Below, one piece after another: positions 13,521 to 25,746 of a stretch of DNA of 44,440 nucleotides. The stretch is from Chromera velia. Taxonomy: Eukaryota > Sar > Chromeraceae. The notes under the pieces are model-generated. The model saw only the letters and a list, made by a program, of their open reading frames with translations, was not told where the DNA came from and did not search any database. The DNA lies in assembly GCA_018398765.1 (NCBI GenBank), contig JAHBMJ010001151.1, positions 1 through 44,440 of the forward strand, written 5' to 3'. The number at the start of each line of letters is the position of its first letter. Position 1 is the stretch's first letter. Position numbers and translations under genes: made by a program.

Positions 13521-14461
13521 GTACGTTTGCACACTCCAGAAGGTGCGAAAATTCCGAAGTGCTGCTGTCATCAGGTCATTCGACGGTGAAAGGCATCAGA
13601 GCACGCAGACAGAGTGAGTGAGTGCGGGCCAGAATAGTGGGGCGGGCAAGTTTGAGACTCCGGAACTACCCCCTACCCACCCGTCGACATCCTGACACAC
13701 ACAAAGCATTCTGATGGAAGGTGGAGAGGAGCTTCGCAGAGGAAGGAAAAAACATAGCGGGAGGTCGGGGGCACAGAAAAAAGAAGGATGAGGGGAGGCA
13801 GAGCGACAGCGAAAGGAATGGGCCGAAGGAAGGGAGGAAGGATGCTGGCGGTATGAAAGAAAAGACCGGTGAAGAACAGCATGGCATGCGTAGAAGAAAC
13901 GAAACACCACTAACAGTCGAACATGGACGCTGTACATGCATGAGCCGGAATGGGTGAGTTGAACCGCAAGAGAGGGACACAAGGAGACGAGACGGGAAGG
14001 TCAAAGACCAACAAGTGAGAGGGAAAACATGAGAAGTGTACTGAGGTCGAAGAGAAAACGAGAAGAGGGGATCGAGAAACAAACCACGGTATGTGTACGC
14101 AGTCAGTCTACCTATACCGACCGTGGTGCACTCTTTGTGGTTTCTCTGTTTGGGGAACGTAAAGTTCGTCGGTCGGAGTGCAGAGAGCGGGGATGGAGTT
14201 TTCTGTACGAATCGCCTGCTTGAGCAGTTCGGACAGAAACTCTTCTCTTTCATGGACCACAGCGGCACTAATGGCTCCACGAATCTCCCCGCTCATTACT
14301 GAGCTGTCTCGGGCAGAGTCTTTTTGTGCATTCAGCCGCTGCCGAACAAACTCCAAGTTTCTCTCTTGCCCCTCAATGACATGAGCACGTAGGTTTCTCT
14401 TAATAGAAGGGTCGAGAGCGAACCTCACTCCGAGCACTTCACTTTCACAAGTCTCAGACAT
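3103..14461 (-). CDS. large ankyrin-like and coiled-coil protein, 18 exons
   Basis: Exons read on the minus strand: 14461-14122, 13456-13392, 12812-12680, 12458-12405, 11959-11909, 11481-11317, 11151-11044, 10854-10762, 10638-10268, 10001-9461, 9066-8138, 7621-7479, 7100-7034, 6405-6103, 5734-5577, 5095-4741, 4063-3794 and 3378-3103. The joined frame is open for 1473 residues and every junction is in phase, provided intron 7 uses a GC donor. Residues about 183-215 ([20 protein letters not shown]) and 398-455 ([18 protein letters not shown], then [11 protein letters not shown]) look like ankyrin repeats. Residues 460-950 are charged, Gly/Ser/Glu-rich and probably disordered, with a Lys-rich patch near 600. 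Residues 950-1090 form a coiled coil. No catalytic motif was seen. A scaffold or adaptor role is inferred from the ankyrin-like repeats alone. The first three exons rest on phase agreement only, so the true start could differ. Confidence 0.65.
4139..4383. repeat. CA-rich microsatellite array
   Basis: Interrupted CA repeats with CG and GACA units, in the intron between exons 5095-4741 and 4063-3794 of the ankyrin gene. Similar CA tracts in the same gene lie at 7625-7762, 10014-10145, 11263-11301 and 13483-13519, several within a few bases of a splice site. Confidence 0.9.
7390..7521. mobile_element. short poly(A) insertion flanked by a 49-bp direct repeat
   Basis: Positions 7390-7438 and 7473-7521 are the same 49-bp sequence with one mismatch seen. 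Between them lies about 34 bp that starts TTTACTTTCATACAG and continues with 14 A and a few further bases. The right-hand copy covers the 3' end of the exon at 7621-7479 and its GTCAGT donor (minus strand). The left-hand copy therefore puts a second exon tail and donor inside the following intron. The same core occurs at 12364. Confidence 0.6.
12321..12438. mobile_element. second short poly(A) insertion, 43-bp direct repeat
   Basis: Positions 12321-12363 and 12396-12438 are identical 43-bp copies. The 32-bp spacer starts TTTACTTTCATACAG, repeats AATACAG, then ends in an A-run. As at 7390-7521, the right copy spans the 3' end of an exon (12458-12405, minus strand) and its GTAAGT donor. The left copy lies in the intron. 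The two loci share no other obvious sequence, so the shared core is not explained by a local duplication. Confidence 0.6.
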
Positions 14462-15864
14462 GGGGTAAGTAGACAATCTTGCAATGGGACGGTATCAAAG
14501 GGAAGGAAACAAATGAGAAGCACGAACCAACACCCGAAGCAACTGACGAAGCATTCAGACGGAGAAAAGATTGAAAACTCCTTTCCGGTCGTCGCAAAGG
14601 ATTATTCCCATCTCTCTTGGGCACAAAGCTTCGGAACGCGCGTGTTCACAGCTCTGTAAAGGAAGACATCCCCTGCTTGTGTATGACGTGACTGCATCGT
14701 CGTTCTGTTCTTCTTCCAACGGCCGACTAGCTGACCTCAGTCTGTGGCCAGATGTGGCCAGTGGTACGGCTTTTTCATGCTTTTTCATGCAGACTCAATT
14801 CTCGTGACTTTTTTTTCGTTTTCCAGGCCCACTCTACGGGAGTGTCAAATCTCACTTTCCGGGGCCATGCAGTTAGCCAAAGTCAGCTGGGGCCGCAAAT
14901 GTATGCTAGTGCCTTGGACATGCAGTGTCATGAACCGAAACCGATACATACGGACTCGATCAACAATTAAAATGCAATCTGTATCAGCAAGTAATTAATG
15001 TGTTGCAGAATATTTTGTTGCAGACAAGAAGGCGCAGACCTGTGCTTTATGTCGCGGCTCTTTGACCCTCTCCATGCAGCTGTGTGAGATTGCTGGCCAT
15101 TTCCTTCGAAGAGAAACACTGAAGTTCGTCCACCAAGGAAGAAGGGCAGGTTGGGAAGAACCGAGTCACGAACTGTTGCAACAACAGTTGCGTACGTAGG
15201 TCACCTTGACAATCAGTTGAATTCTTCATACATGTTGATGCCATTTCTTTGAGCCAGTCCGAGCAGAAAGGGTCGGGTAGTGAATTGTTTGTCCACCTTC
15301 CCTTCTGGATGCACAAGGACGATCCTTCTGTTCCACTTCGCCATCGCAAAGACTGCCAAGCCGTTTGGCTAGAGCTGTAACCTAGACAGATAGACTCCAT
15401 AGCCTTTAGACTTTTGTTGACTGCGGAACAGTACAACTTTCTTCTAAGTGCTGATGAGCTTGGTCAACCTCAGCGGAGGCAATGCGGTAGGTGCAGCATG
15501 AGTGACTGCTTCCATTTTCATGATTTTCGGTCCTGTCCGTCTATATAGCAGTTTTGTCTTTTTGCCTCTTGCCTCTCCTTACTACTTCGTCCCTTGATTT
15601 TCACTTCTACAGCCCGTCTACGCAGTCTGAGTGGGCTGCAAGCTGAACGACTGCCGTAAGGGCATGCGTGCATGAACATGAAAAACGCCGGTGTCTGTCC
15701 TCATCCCCTCTCTTTCACTGCATGCTTCTTGATTTCCCCAGCTGCCGCCTTCGTGACCAAGTATTCTCGCCCCCCTTTCCTTTGTCTTCGTCTCACCCTT
15801 CTTCCACATACGGTATTCTCAGAGTGCGCGTGAGATATATGGCCTTCCTTTGCCCTTACTACAG
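14462..15864. other. divergent intergenic region
   Basis: This separates the ankyrin gene (minus strand) from the coiled-coil gene (plus strand), so any promoters for both should lie here. I see no clear TATA or initiator. It contains the 20-mer TCACTTTCCGGGGCCATGCA at 14852-14871, which recurs at 31109. A minus-strand open frame of 129 residues (15436-15047) has unbiased composition but no recognisable domain. It could be a small gene, an upstream exon or chance. An upstream exon of the plus-strand gene may also lie here, because that gene's first known exon begins at an AG acceptor. Confidence 0.5.
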
Positions 15865-17099
15865 GGACGTGGAGGGTATGGAGCGGGAAGTTCTGCAGAC
15901 ACGTCGGACGGCCCCATGATGGGCGCCGACATGCTGAAGAAGGGCGACGAGAGAGAAGCCTACGACCCACAACCCGATTTCGTTCCGGCCAACGCAACCC
16001 GATTCAACGGAACCGAAGTCGAACCAGAAATTTCACCCACAGTCGGAGGCATTCGGAGCATAGCTGGGGGGTCTGGCACAATTGGGGGGGGGCGCGGGCA
16101 TCGATGGACAACCGCCGCCGCGCCGCAGAGCCGCCCTCGGGGGTCCCGGGCGCATTCCCCGGAGAGGGACTATGGAGGCAGGCAGACGTCCTCAAAGTCT
16201 CTGGCAGTCCCTGCCCCTTCCCGAATGAATCCGCTCCCTGCGCCTGTGTCACATTCTGGGTATGGCCGAGCTAAAAGTCGTGGTGAGATTCTGAGAGCAA
16301 GTGCGAATCGAATTTCCATTCGCCCCCCCCCTTCCCCAGAGGACGAGGGCGTGCTAGAGGGAGGCCCTGAGGACGATCTGCACCTGAGAGCGTCCAACAG
16401 AAAGGGAATCCCTGTTCGTCTCCCTCCTCCTCATCAGCCGTCAGGCGGCTCTCCCCCTCGTGATCTGCCCCTCACCGTCAGAAGAAGCATGAGAGGGGCG
16501 GATGTGGTGGAAGAAGAGTCCGCAGAAAGACTGTACAGGGAGGTCAGCGTGATCGATCGAGTGTTTCTCTGTCTGTCTGTCTGTCTGTCTGTCCGCCTGC
16601 CTCTCCGTCCACCTCTCTGTAGGTTGAATTCAAAGCACATACATGTTCTCTCCCAGTCTCTTTTGTTTGTCTGCTTGCCTGTCGCTCTTTTTTGTTTTTT
16701 TCTGGGAGAAATTGAGAGGTTTTCCTCCATCTGTATTTGCTTTTCTCGTGCTTGCTGCATAAATGCAGAACGTTTGCAGCTGAGGAAGACTGAAGTAATG
16801 AGTCATCTCCAGATCGGAATGACACTCTCTGTTAATCTGTACACAAACAACTCTTTCTTTTGTTGTTTGCAGAATGAGGCGTTGGAGCTGGAGATCGGAA
16901 AGGCACAGCAGCAGCTCGAGGCCGAGAGAGCAGCCAGAGCGTCTCTGGAGGCTTCACACAAGGAGCTGCTGACAACTGCAAAGGAATTGGAGGCCCTCCT
17001 CAGGGAGAGAACCCCGAACAAACATCAGGTCGGTCGGTCGGTTTCTCTGTCTGTCTGTCTGTCTGTCTGAAGAAAAGAAGGGAGAAGAAGAAACATATA

Positions 17100-17143
<44 letters not shown>

Positions 17144-19618
17144 GAATCCTGAGAGAGAGAAGAGGTCCTGGAGAAGGTTTCCGGCCCCACCAGCACCGTC
17201 GCTCTTTCGGTATGGGACTTTGAGAGTTTCGTTACCGCCGAAAGAGTCCTCCCGCAAGATACGAAGACACAGCATCAGAAGAATCCCCCTCCGCAGGGAC
17301 GCCCCCCCACCCCCCCACCCCTGTCTAAAGACCATGACGGTGCCGGTCCCCGCGTGCAGTTTTCTTTTTTCCTTTTTCTTTTTTTGATTTTTGAATGTTC
17401 TTGTCTTGTCTTTTTTTTCTTCTCTTTCTTGTCTTGAGTGGAAGCAGCAGAGGAGTAGCGTGTGAAACCAGTGATCACGTGAAAGTCTGTCGGGAGGTGG
17501 AGAGGCAAGGGGCGCTTAACTCTCACCTTTCGGGCCCCCTGCCCACGCTGTTTGATTGTTGGTGCTGTGCTTTTGTCTTTGTTCTTTCTTTCTTTTTGTC
17601 TGTTGTGTTCATGAAGAAAAGAAGGGAGAAGAAGAAACATATAGTCTGTCTGTCTGTCTGTAGGGAGAGAGGGGGGGCACTTCGGGGATCGAGACAGAGG
17701 GGGGGATTCATTCCGGCGGGCGTGTCTGTGTGTGAGTTGTTGAAAGAAAAGAAATGTGAGGAAGGGGGGCAAGAAGCCATCTGCCCCCGCTAAAGGGAAA
17801 GTAATACACAATGGACCTACCAGGCAGCATGTGGTTGCACGTTGCGTGTTCGATGTTGACTTGCCTTTATTTTCTTTTCTGCCTGAACGAGGCAGGTGTG
17901 GAACCGCAGTCTGTTGGCAGAACGAGAGTTGGTAGAACTCCGAAGACAGCTGGAGGTGTACGCTTCTGAGATCGACAAGCTGAGGGCAGAGAAGGAGGCG
18001 ATGGGGGAGGAGGTGGAGAGTCTCTGCAGACAGAAGGCAGAGGTCGAGAAAGAACGGTCAGTCCCTTCCTGGCTTAGTTATCAATAGTACGCAGAGAGCA
18101 GATACCAAACGAGCTAGATCATCATCTGAGTGATTTGGTCGGCAGATGAATGCGAGATGAAACCGTTGGTTGTTGGCAGGTCTATGAGAATGCGGAGAAG
18201 CGTGCACAAGGAGATGCATGCACAACGCTGAAGCGAAAAATAGATAGGTGAGGCAGATCGATCGATCATGGTTCTCTATCTTTGGCGACGACAAAATCGA
18301 TCATGAAGTGAATAAGAAAAGTACCCAAGCTAGTCCGAATCCCGATTCGGTACGTTGATGGTTTAATCGTGTGCAGAGAAAGGCTCGCTGACGTCCAATC
18401 TCGACTGAAGGATGAGCTTGCGGAAGTTGCACGAAAGCACACGGAAGCCCTGGGTCTGGCGGACTCCCTGGCCGAGGAGAGGGACTCATTTAGAGACGAG
18501 CTAAGGGCGCAGTCGGCAGACGTCACTGCGCTGGCTGCAAACTTACAGCTCACGAGGGCAAAACTGTCGGAGATGAAGAAAGTAGAGGACCAACTAAAGG
18601 TCTGTCTGCAGGTGCATGCATGTTGTCGAGTGTCGCTTGAGATGCAGAACCAATTACCATAGATTGATAAAGGATAGAGAGAGGATATGCAGGCATAAAG
18701 AAAAAAACAGAGACAGCTCCCTCCCTCCCTCCCTCCCTCCCTCCAGAAAGACAATCAATTCAAAGACGGGTAAGAAAGAATCAAAAACGGCCCCTGGATG
18801 CTTTCTATTGTAGCAACAGGTCCTTGCATTTTGTCAGGCAACTCGGGCGAATTCATCATACTGAGCCAACGTAGCGGGACGGCATGCGGAGTGGCCGCAT
18901 TTTGTTTCTGCTTGATTCAATACATACAATGAGTAAAAAGGGAAAGGCACCACCGACATCTGAAACGTTTCAATGCACCCGCCTCTTCTCAGTGCTCCAC
19001 ATTTTTGTTTTCTCTCTGCCTTATGTGCATCATCTCTCTCTCTGTCTCTCTATCTCTCTCTTGCTATTCAATGCATCTGCGCTCTCTCCCTCCGACATTT
19101 TCAGCCCATGGCATCCGCCTGCCTGCCTGCCTTCCTGCCTACCTATCTGCTTGCCTATCTGCTTGCGTCGTGACTCTATGCAGGTGTTTCCTTTTCCCCC
19201 TCCATGTGCCCTCCCTGCCTACCCGTGCAACAAAACAACAATCGATCATCCATCATCTTGCTGCTCTATTTGTTTGTATCTCCATTCCATTCCATTCGAT
19301 ACCCACCCCCCATGAATGAATGCAGAGTTCCCAGAACGCATTGCTGAAGGAGAAAGACCTCTCTAGGAGGGTCGGGGAATTAACCCGGAAGGTTTGTCGA
19401 GTTGAGAGGAGGAGTGTGAGACAAGACATTCGAATACTAATGAGAAAAAAAGAGCAGATGCAGAAGACAAATGAGTGCATGCATTGGGTTCGCGGTTCAA
19501 GGGCACTTCTTGTATCGATAGGGGCGTCGACAGCTTCACATGAGAGTGTGGCTTACTCTTCTGTGCATGCGTATCGGGACATTTCACTTTTTTCTTTTTG
19601 CGTCTCGATGATGGTTAC

Positions 19619-19652
<34 letters not shown>

Positions 19653-21290
19653 GCAGACAGATAGACAGATAGACACACAGACAGATATATAGATAGATAG
19701 ATAGACAGACAGGCAGAGGAGTCGGCCGATACGTTCTTGTATTCCTCACTTCCCTTTGTCTTTCTTTTCCACTTAACTGTTTCTCTTGTGCATCTGCAGC
19801 TTCAGCAAATGCTCGCTCTTCAGACGAGAGAATACGAAATGTTTGTCAATGAGACAAGGACAAAGGCGCAATTCACGGTCAGCACCGAAGGGCCAGCCGC
19901 GGTCTTTGCCTCTCATTTGACCTTCTCAAAACATCCAGAAAAGATGAACTCTTCTTTTTTCCACATCTTTTTCTTTGTTTGTCTTTCTTCGTCTCTGTGT
20001 AGCGAAACGAACGAAGAGTCGCTTTCCGTTTTTCTGTGTTCTCCCTTTCTCTCTGGTTCCGACTGAGCGTGACCAGTTTGCTTCCTTTCATGCAGACTCA
20101 TTCATTCATGTAACTCTCTTCCCACCAATGGAAATCTCTCTTTTTTTTCTCTGCTGCAGGCCTCCTCAGTCAACGTCGCAAAGACCGAAATGGGGAAACT
20201 GTTCGGCACTGTGGAGGTAGCTGCGTTCCTTGTATGTCTGCATGGTTGTCTGCCTCTTCATCTGGTTGTCTGCCTCTGAAAGAAGGGCAGAAGGAAGATA
20301 TTCAAGGTAAAATTGTTTCACACCGCAAGCAGGCAGGCGGCGAGGTAGAGGTGTTGTAACCAGGTAAGGAAGCAAACAACAGACCGAGCAACATCGGGAT
20401 TCATAGACAACAGTCAGTCAGATCATGTGGTGTGAAACGAACCAGATCCTTTTCCTGTCCTTTTTTTGGCTCTATCTTTCTGTCTTGTATAGTTGCAATT
20501 TGTGACATCTCTTCTTTATGGGGCCTTGTAAGAACAGAGACTTGCATGCAATTTTCCCATTGAGTGCATGATGCGTGGGCTTCCTTGCAGACTTTGTGTG
20601 CGGATGTGTGGAGGCTGAAGGATGAGATGCGAAGACGAACTCACGAGATGCGAACCAACTTCGCGGTCAGTGCGTGGGCCTGTGTGAGGGTGTGAAGGAG
20701 GCGGAGGCCGTCAGTCAGAGTCTCTTCACTGTTTGTTGACGCACAATTTTTCTGGATGGGGAGTCTTTCTCCGTCTTCGCCGTTTTCTTTTCAGAAATTC
20801 ATAGAGAGGGCAAGAAACACAGATCGAAGAAGGGAAAGCAGAAAGGACGAAAACGAGAGGCAATTGGTGTCACTCACAACAGACGCAGAAAGGGGAGCAT
20901 TGGAGAGGGAAAGCGGTCATGCAAGGGAAAGGAGGCCTGCGGGAAAGAAGATCCAGGAGAGAGGGAGGAAACAGCGAATTGGTTGACGCACGCAATTTTT
21001 TGATGCGTTCTTGCGTGCGTCAGGAGGGAGGGAGGGAGGAAACAGGGAGGGAATTGGTTGTATGCAGTAGGGAGGGAGCAGGTGAATACTGCACAAACAA
21101 ATCTGTTTTCCCGCTTTATTCATCCGCGCGACTCTTTCGCTTTCCGTGTCGACCAATGTGTCTGTCTGTGGAGAGATTGTTTAGAGTTGTTCATCTGCTT
21201 GTTTGTCTGTTCGTGTGCAGGACAAAAAGAGGGAGTTCATCGAACAGACACATCTCAAACGAGAACAGGAGGTTTGTCGGCCTCTTCTCA

Positions 21291-21349
<59 letters not shown>

Positions 21350-21686
21350 TTCACGGGAATGGCAACGGGAATGGCAGAAGCATTGGGGCTCTCACAGAGA
21401 ACGTCTACGGAAGAAGGAAAAGCAACCAGCTAGAGGAGCGAAAACTGAAGCATTCATCATTTCTCTCTCTGACTCTTTCTTTCTACAGGCACCGACATCC
21501 TCTTTCTTTCTTTCACATCCATCGGGGCATCCATCGCCCCCATATTCTTTCTTTATCTTTGCTTACTGTTCATTCATGTACTTTCCATCCCCTCTCTCTC
21601 TCGTTGGAGATGCTTTCTTGTCCAGTTCCTTTGTCACATTAATTTTTATCCATGCCGGTCTGTCTTCTCTCTCTCTTTTCCTCTCC

Positions 21687-21723
<37 letters not shown>

Positions 21724-24305
21724 TGTGTGTCTGTCTGTGGGGTTCCCGTCCTTCCGCTTTCCTCTCTCTTTGCCTGCCTGCCTGCAGTTGCGAGAGATTC
21801 AGGAGAGGTTCATGAGGGAGCTCGCCCTTCTGCACTCGTCCACCTCCTCTCTTCAAAGGGCGCTGAACAGATCCAAGTCAGCTTTCTGGAAGGGAAGGGG
21901 GGGTTGTTAGCTCGGCAAGCAGGGATCCTTTTGGAGATCCGGATCTCTGTTCCTTCGAGGCTCTTTTTGGTTCTTGTGGCGGTGGCACGACACGATGATT
22001 TGACGCTTGCTTGTCTGCTTTCTCGTGTCTCCTCGTTCGTTGTTAGAGCGCACGCCGACTTCTCTCAAATGAGTTCAGACAAATTAGAAGAGCCTGCGAC
22101 TGAACACGTACCACCGTTCTTTTGTTCTGCAGGAAAGCAAAACCGAAGGCCAACTGCGTCAAGGAGCTGGCGCAGATCCGAGCAGGGTCTATCCTAACAA
22201 AGGCCGCACTCAACAGCGAGCAGCACACGCGATCGAGAAGATTTATCTATGTGAGTCGGGCAGCTAGCATGTGCTTTCTTTTCTGTAGCGCCTGCATGTA
22301 AAAGTTGTTGGTGTCAGTCAAGAAGTCGGATTCTTTTTCTGTGTGCTGATTTCACAATCGTGTGCATGGAAAGGTTGAGAGTTCTTTTTGTGCTTTAGAA
22401 AAAGGTCTGAGTCGTCCTGCTATTGTACTCGATTTTTGCTTCAGTTTGATCCCCTCCTCCTCTTGTGCACCTTCCTTTTCCTGGCTATAGCTATCTCTTG
22501 CCTCTCTGTGTGTGCAGTTGTCTGCTGATTTGTTTTTCCGATGGGGAGCGGACGTACTCAGGAAGAGAACGACAAAGCAGATAGACGCGAGGGTGGGTCA
22601 GTCGGCACAGCCAGTCCTGAAGTTCACTTAGTGGTCTCTCTCTATCAGGAAATAGAGATCACGCAGACAGGTACAAGATTGACTTGAAAAGAGAAGGAAT
22701 GAATACACGTATCGACGTTCGATCGAACCCCAACCCCAGCGACATGACTCAGCAATAAAGACCATCCCCTGCCGACAAACAAACGTCTGCATGCCATCTT
22801 TTCCTTTTCAGTGCCCAATGCACATTGGGAAGCCCCCTCACGGTGTGCATTCTGTTGGTGTCACAAGGTACTTTGGGGTGTCAGTAGGCAGCAGCAGTGA
22901 GAACCTTCAAACCCAAAACCGAAAAAGGGATAATGAGGCGCTCAGTTCTATTGGGAGCCTGCGTGAAAAGTCTTGTGCGAGAGAGACCCTTAGTGCCTTT
23001 CACCTTTTTTTTTTAATGATTGAAAGAGACCCTGAGTTCACGTGAGTGTGCCAAAAAAAACGTGAGTGTGAGAAAGCACTTCTGTCTGTCTGCCTGTCTG
23101 TCTGTCTGTCTGTCTGTCTGTGTGTCTGTGCATGGATCATGGGGTGGTGTTGCAGGAGATCATAAGGATCGAGTACGGTCGTCTGTCGAATCCCCAGCTG
23201 TGGGGCGCACTGAAGGTCAGTCAGTCAAGGGGGGGAAAGGGGAAGGGCGCCAAAAACAAAGAAAGGCCTGCGTTGACTTGCTTGTGATTCTCAGTGGCCG
23301 GATGTTGCCAAATGCATTCATTGACTCAGGAGTGAAAGCAGACGATGTTAAAGAAAGTTCATCCGGGAAAAAGGAAAAAAGGAGCTTGAATTGGATTGAG
23401 TGACCCTTCGTTTGCCCGAATGGAAACCGTTGATTTCATTCCTTCCGATTGGGGTGCATGGGTCTATTTTCCTTTGTTCAAGTCCTCTCTTTCTTTTCCC
23501 CTACAATCTATCTGGCTGCCTGTATGTGGATGAAATCTTGCATTTGTTTTTATTCCTGCGTGGAGTTGAGTGGAATGCCTTCAGGGCGAGTCACCTGCCC
23601 GGTGCTTCTCTTTGATCACTTCAAGACGGTCTTTCGACTTCATCGCAGACTCTGACTGGGAATGCCAGGCGTCAGTCAGTCAGCCAGACAGGAGGCTAGG
23701 CAGATTTTTTTATTTTCATTTGCATGACTTTCTGTGCTTTCATATTATCTTTCTGGCTGACAGGATTTTCAGAGAAGCTTTGCTGCTTTCCCACGGACTC
23801 AGCAGTGCACATGGATGCATGAGATATTTGCGTGCGTCAACCTTCTGCTGCCCCTGAGCAGTGATCCCTTCTGTTCGTCTTCTCGACGAGTTGGTACACA
23901 CGAGCTAGTTTTGGGGACGTCTTCTCAACAAGCAGAGCACTGATGAGTGTTGGAAACCCCTTTTGTTCTTTCACCTCCTGTGTACGGTTGCTGTCTTTTT
24001 ATGGATGCAGTTGGGTTCTCGGCATGTCGTCTATTGTTGGGGGGTGGAGCCGCAACGTGATGCAGTCCAAGTGAGCAGACTGGCTTCGAGAATGAAAAGG
24101 GGCTCTATTCTTTTCCTTTACTTTCTCCTTTCTTCTTTCTCTCACTCTTTCTTTCTTTCTGCTTTTCGCCTCCTTTCCCTTCTTCTACTTCTTCTACTAC
24201 TACTTTTTTTAGTTTGCTTCCCTTTCTTCTCCTTTTCCTTCTCCGGCTCTCAGCCGTTATCTCTTTCAGCTTTGATTCAATTTCCGAGATAGTGCATTAA
24301 TGAGT

Positions 24306-24353
<48 letters not shown>

Positions 24354-25746
24354 TGTGTGGTTCTCTCTCGCTCGATTGCCTGCAGGGGAGAGTTTTTCAT
24401 CCGGCGCCTGCTGACCAAACTCGACACATACTGCGAGAGGAAAGGTGGGACGGGAGGGACACTCACGGAAGAAAATTCTACCCCTTCCCTCCGTGTCTAG
24501 ACGTCGGCTGAAGGAAAAAAAAAAGAAGCGATCGGACGATTTTTTTTCTTTTTGTTTTTACTTTTGAAACCTGAACAACACTCAACAGCATTCCCCGAAC
24601 ACTCCAACAACAATTGTACTCAAACAACATTTGTCTTACTGGAACAAAAAAAAAAGAAAAACAGTAAATGGTTTCGGAAGATTTTATTTTTCCTTTAGCC
24701 GACGCCTCGCTCCGTGTCTCTTTCCTCTTGTGGAATAAAAAATGCATTTGCTTGTTGTGCTCGGCTTTCCCGGACATGCCCCTGCCGTTTTTTTTTCTTA
24801 TGCATCCAATCTGAATTTGGCCCGCCTTTTCAACAAACATGCCACTTTCTAGGTACGAAACTTTTCCTATGAAACTGTCTCCTTTAATCTCTCTCTTTCT
24901 CGCCCAAACTTTTGCATCCTGACTCTCCCAAACATGCTCTCTTGTTTCCCTTCCCTCTCTATTCGTGTGCGTCTTTCCACACTGCATTTAAATAACCTTT
25001 TCTCTTTCTTAAGTCTCCTCCCTCCCCCCCCCGTTCCCATGATCCCCCATACAGGTGTGACTCGCAAGCAAGTCGTGAAGGAGGCCCTCATCCGCGCGGG
25101 CACAGGCGGACAGCCAATCAACCTCGAGGACCCCTCCCGTAACCAAGGCATACCCTCAAACACAGCAGGCGGCGTGCAGACCCTCTCACTGCCGCAGGGA
25201 CCTCCCAACGCAATGGCAAACACTCAGGGCATTCTCGGACAGGCAGTCTCTGTCTCTCCTCCCCCCGCCGCAGGAGCAGGAGCAGGGGGCGCTTTTGTTC
25301 CTCTCAACCCCCAGCTGTTGCATGCAGGAGCTGGGCACGGTCTTGAGCATTCTTTCGGGTCTCCGCAGGCCGTGGGGCTCAGTCAGACGCCCGTCTCTGC
25401 CGCCCCTCCCCTGATGGCCTCATGCCAACCCCCGATCGCAAATGTGCAGGGCCAAGGGGGCCAGTTCGGCATTCAGAGTCCCAATGTGCAGGCAGTGGGG
25501 CCGAACTTCGCCTATGCACAGCCTGACCTCGGACACACCGCGGCTTACTGGCCCCAATCCCCCGCGCCTCCCGCAGCACTGCTGAACCAGCCGTCTGCGG
25601 GGGGGGTGCCGGCCATGAGCACCAGTGGCGCACTCCACTCTCCCCCACGCCCGGCAGCAGGAACGATCTCAGGCAGCGGGCGCGTGTCCCCTGCCGCTGG
25701 AGCTGGTGTAGGAGGTTTCAACGGAGGAGGGGCCGGAGTCTTCTGA
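15865..25746 (+). CDS. coiled-coil protein of unknown function, 18 exons
   Basis: Exons: 15865-16542, 16873-17028, 17896-18056, 18377-18599, 19326-19391, 19800-19877, 20160-20216, 20591-20665, 20795-20866, 21221-21271, 21788-21876, 22133-22250, 22518-22592, 23156-23215, 23764-23831, 24011-24070, 24386-24444 and 25055-25746. All junctions agree in phase. The first ATG in frame is 15916, giving 928 residues; an earlier start in an unseen upstream exon is possible. Residues about 1-200 are Pro/Arg/Ser-rich. Residues 200-570 are a long coiled coil (for example ERELVELRRQLEVYASEIDK). Residues 590-720 form a helical, aromatic-rich block (LSADLFFRWGADVLRKRT, then GEFFIRRLLTKLDTYCERKG). The last 210 residues are Gly/Pro/Gln-rich. 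I recognise no family. A structural role is an inference from the coiled coil. A further exon may lie near 17170-17345. Confidence 0.7.
17068..17660. repeat. 49-bp direct repeat 500 bp apart in one intron
   Basis: A 49-bp stretch beginning TGAAGAAAAGAAGGGAGAAG and ending in GTCT units occurs at 17068-17116 and again at 17612-17660. The copies are identical by eye. Both lie in the intron between exons 16873-17028 and 17896-18056. The enclosed DNA has a frame open from about 17170 to 17345 (VLEKVSGPTSTVALS) that might be a missed exon. Confidence 0.7.
20961..21058. mobile_element. 39-bp inverted-repeat insertion with flanking direct repeats
   Basis: The insert at 20984-21022 begins TGACGCACGCAA and ends with its exact 12-bp reverse complement, with 15 bp between. 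It is flanked by GAGGGAGGAAACAG plus GAATTGGT on both sides (20961-20983 and 21032-21058; the right copy carries 4 extra bases). It lies in the intron between exons 20795-20866 and 21221-21271 of the coiled-coil gene. Confidence 0.6.

Noticed and set aside
22813-22880. Possible exon CPMHIGKPPHGVHSVGVT in the coiled-coil gene
   Set aside because: It follows a good TTCAG acceptor, but exits in phase 2 while the next exon needs phase 0. The neighbours join directly.
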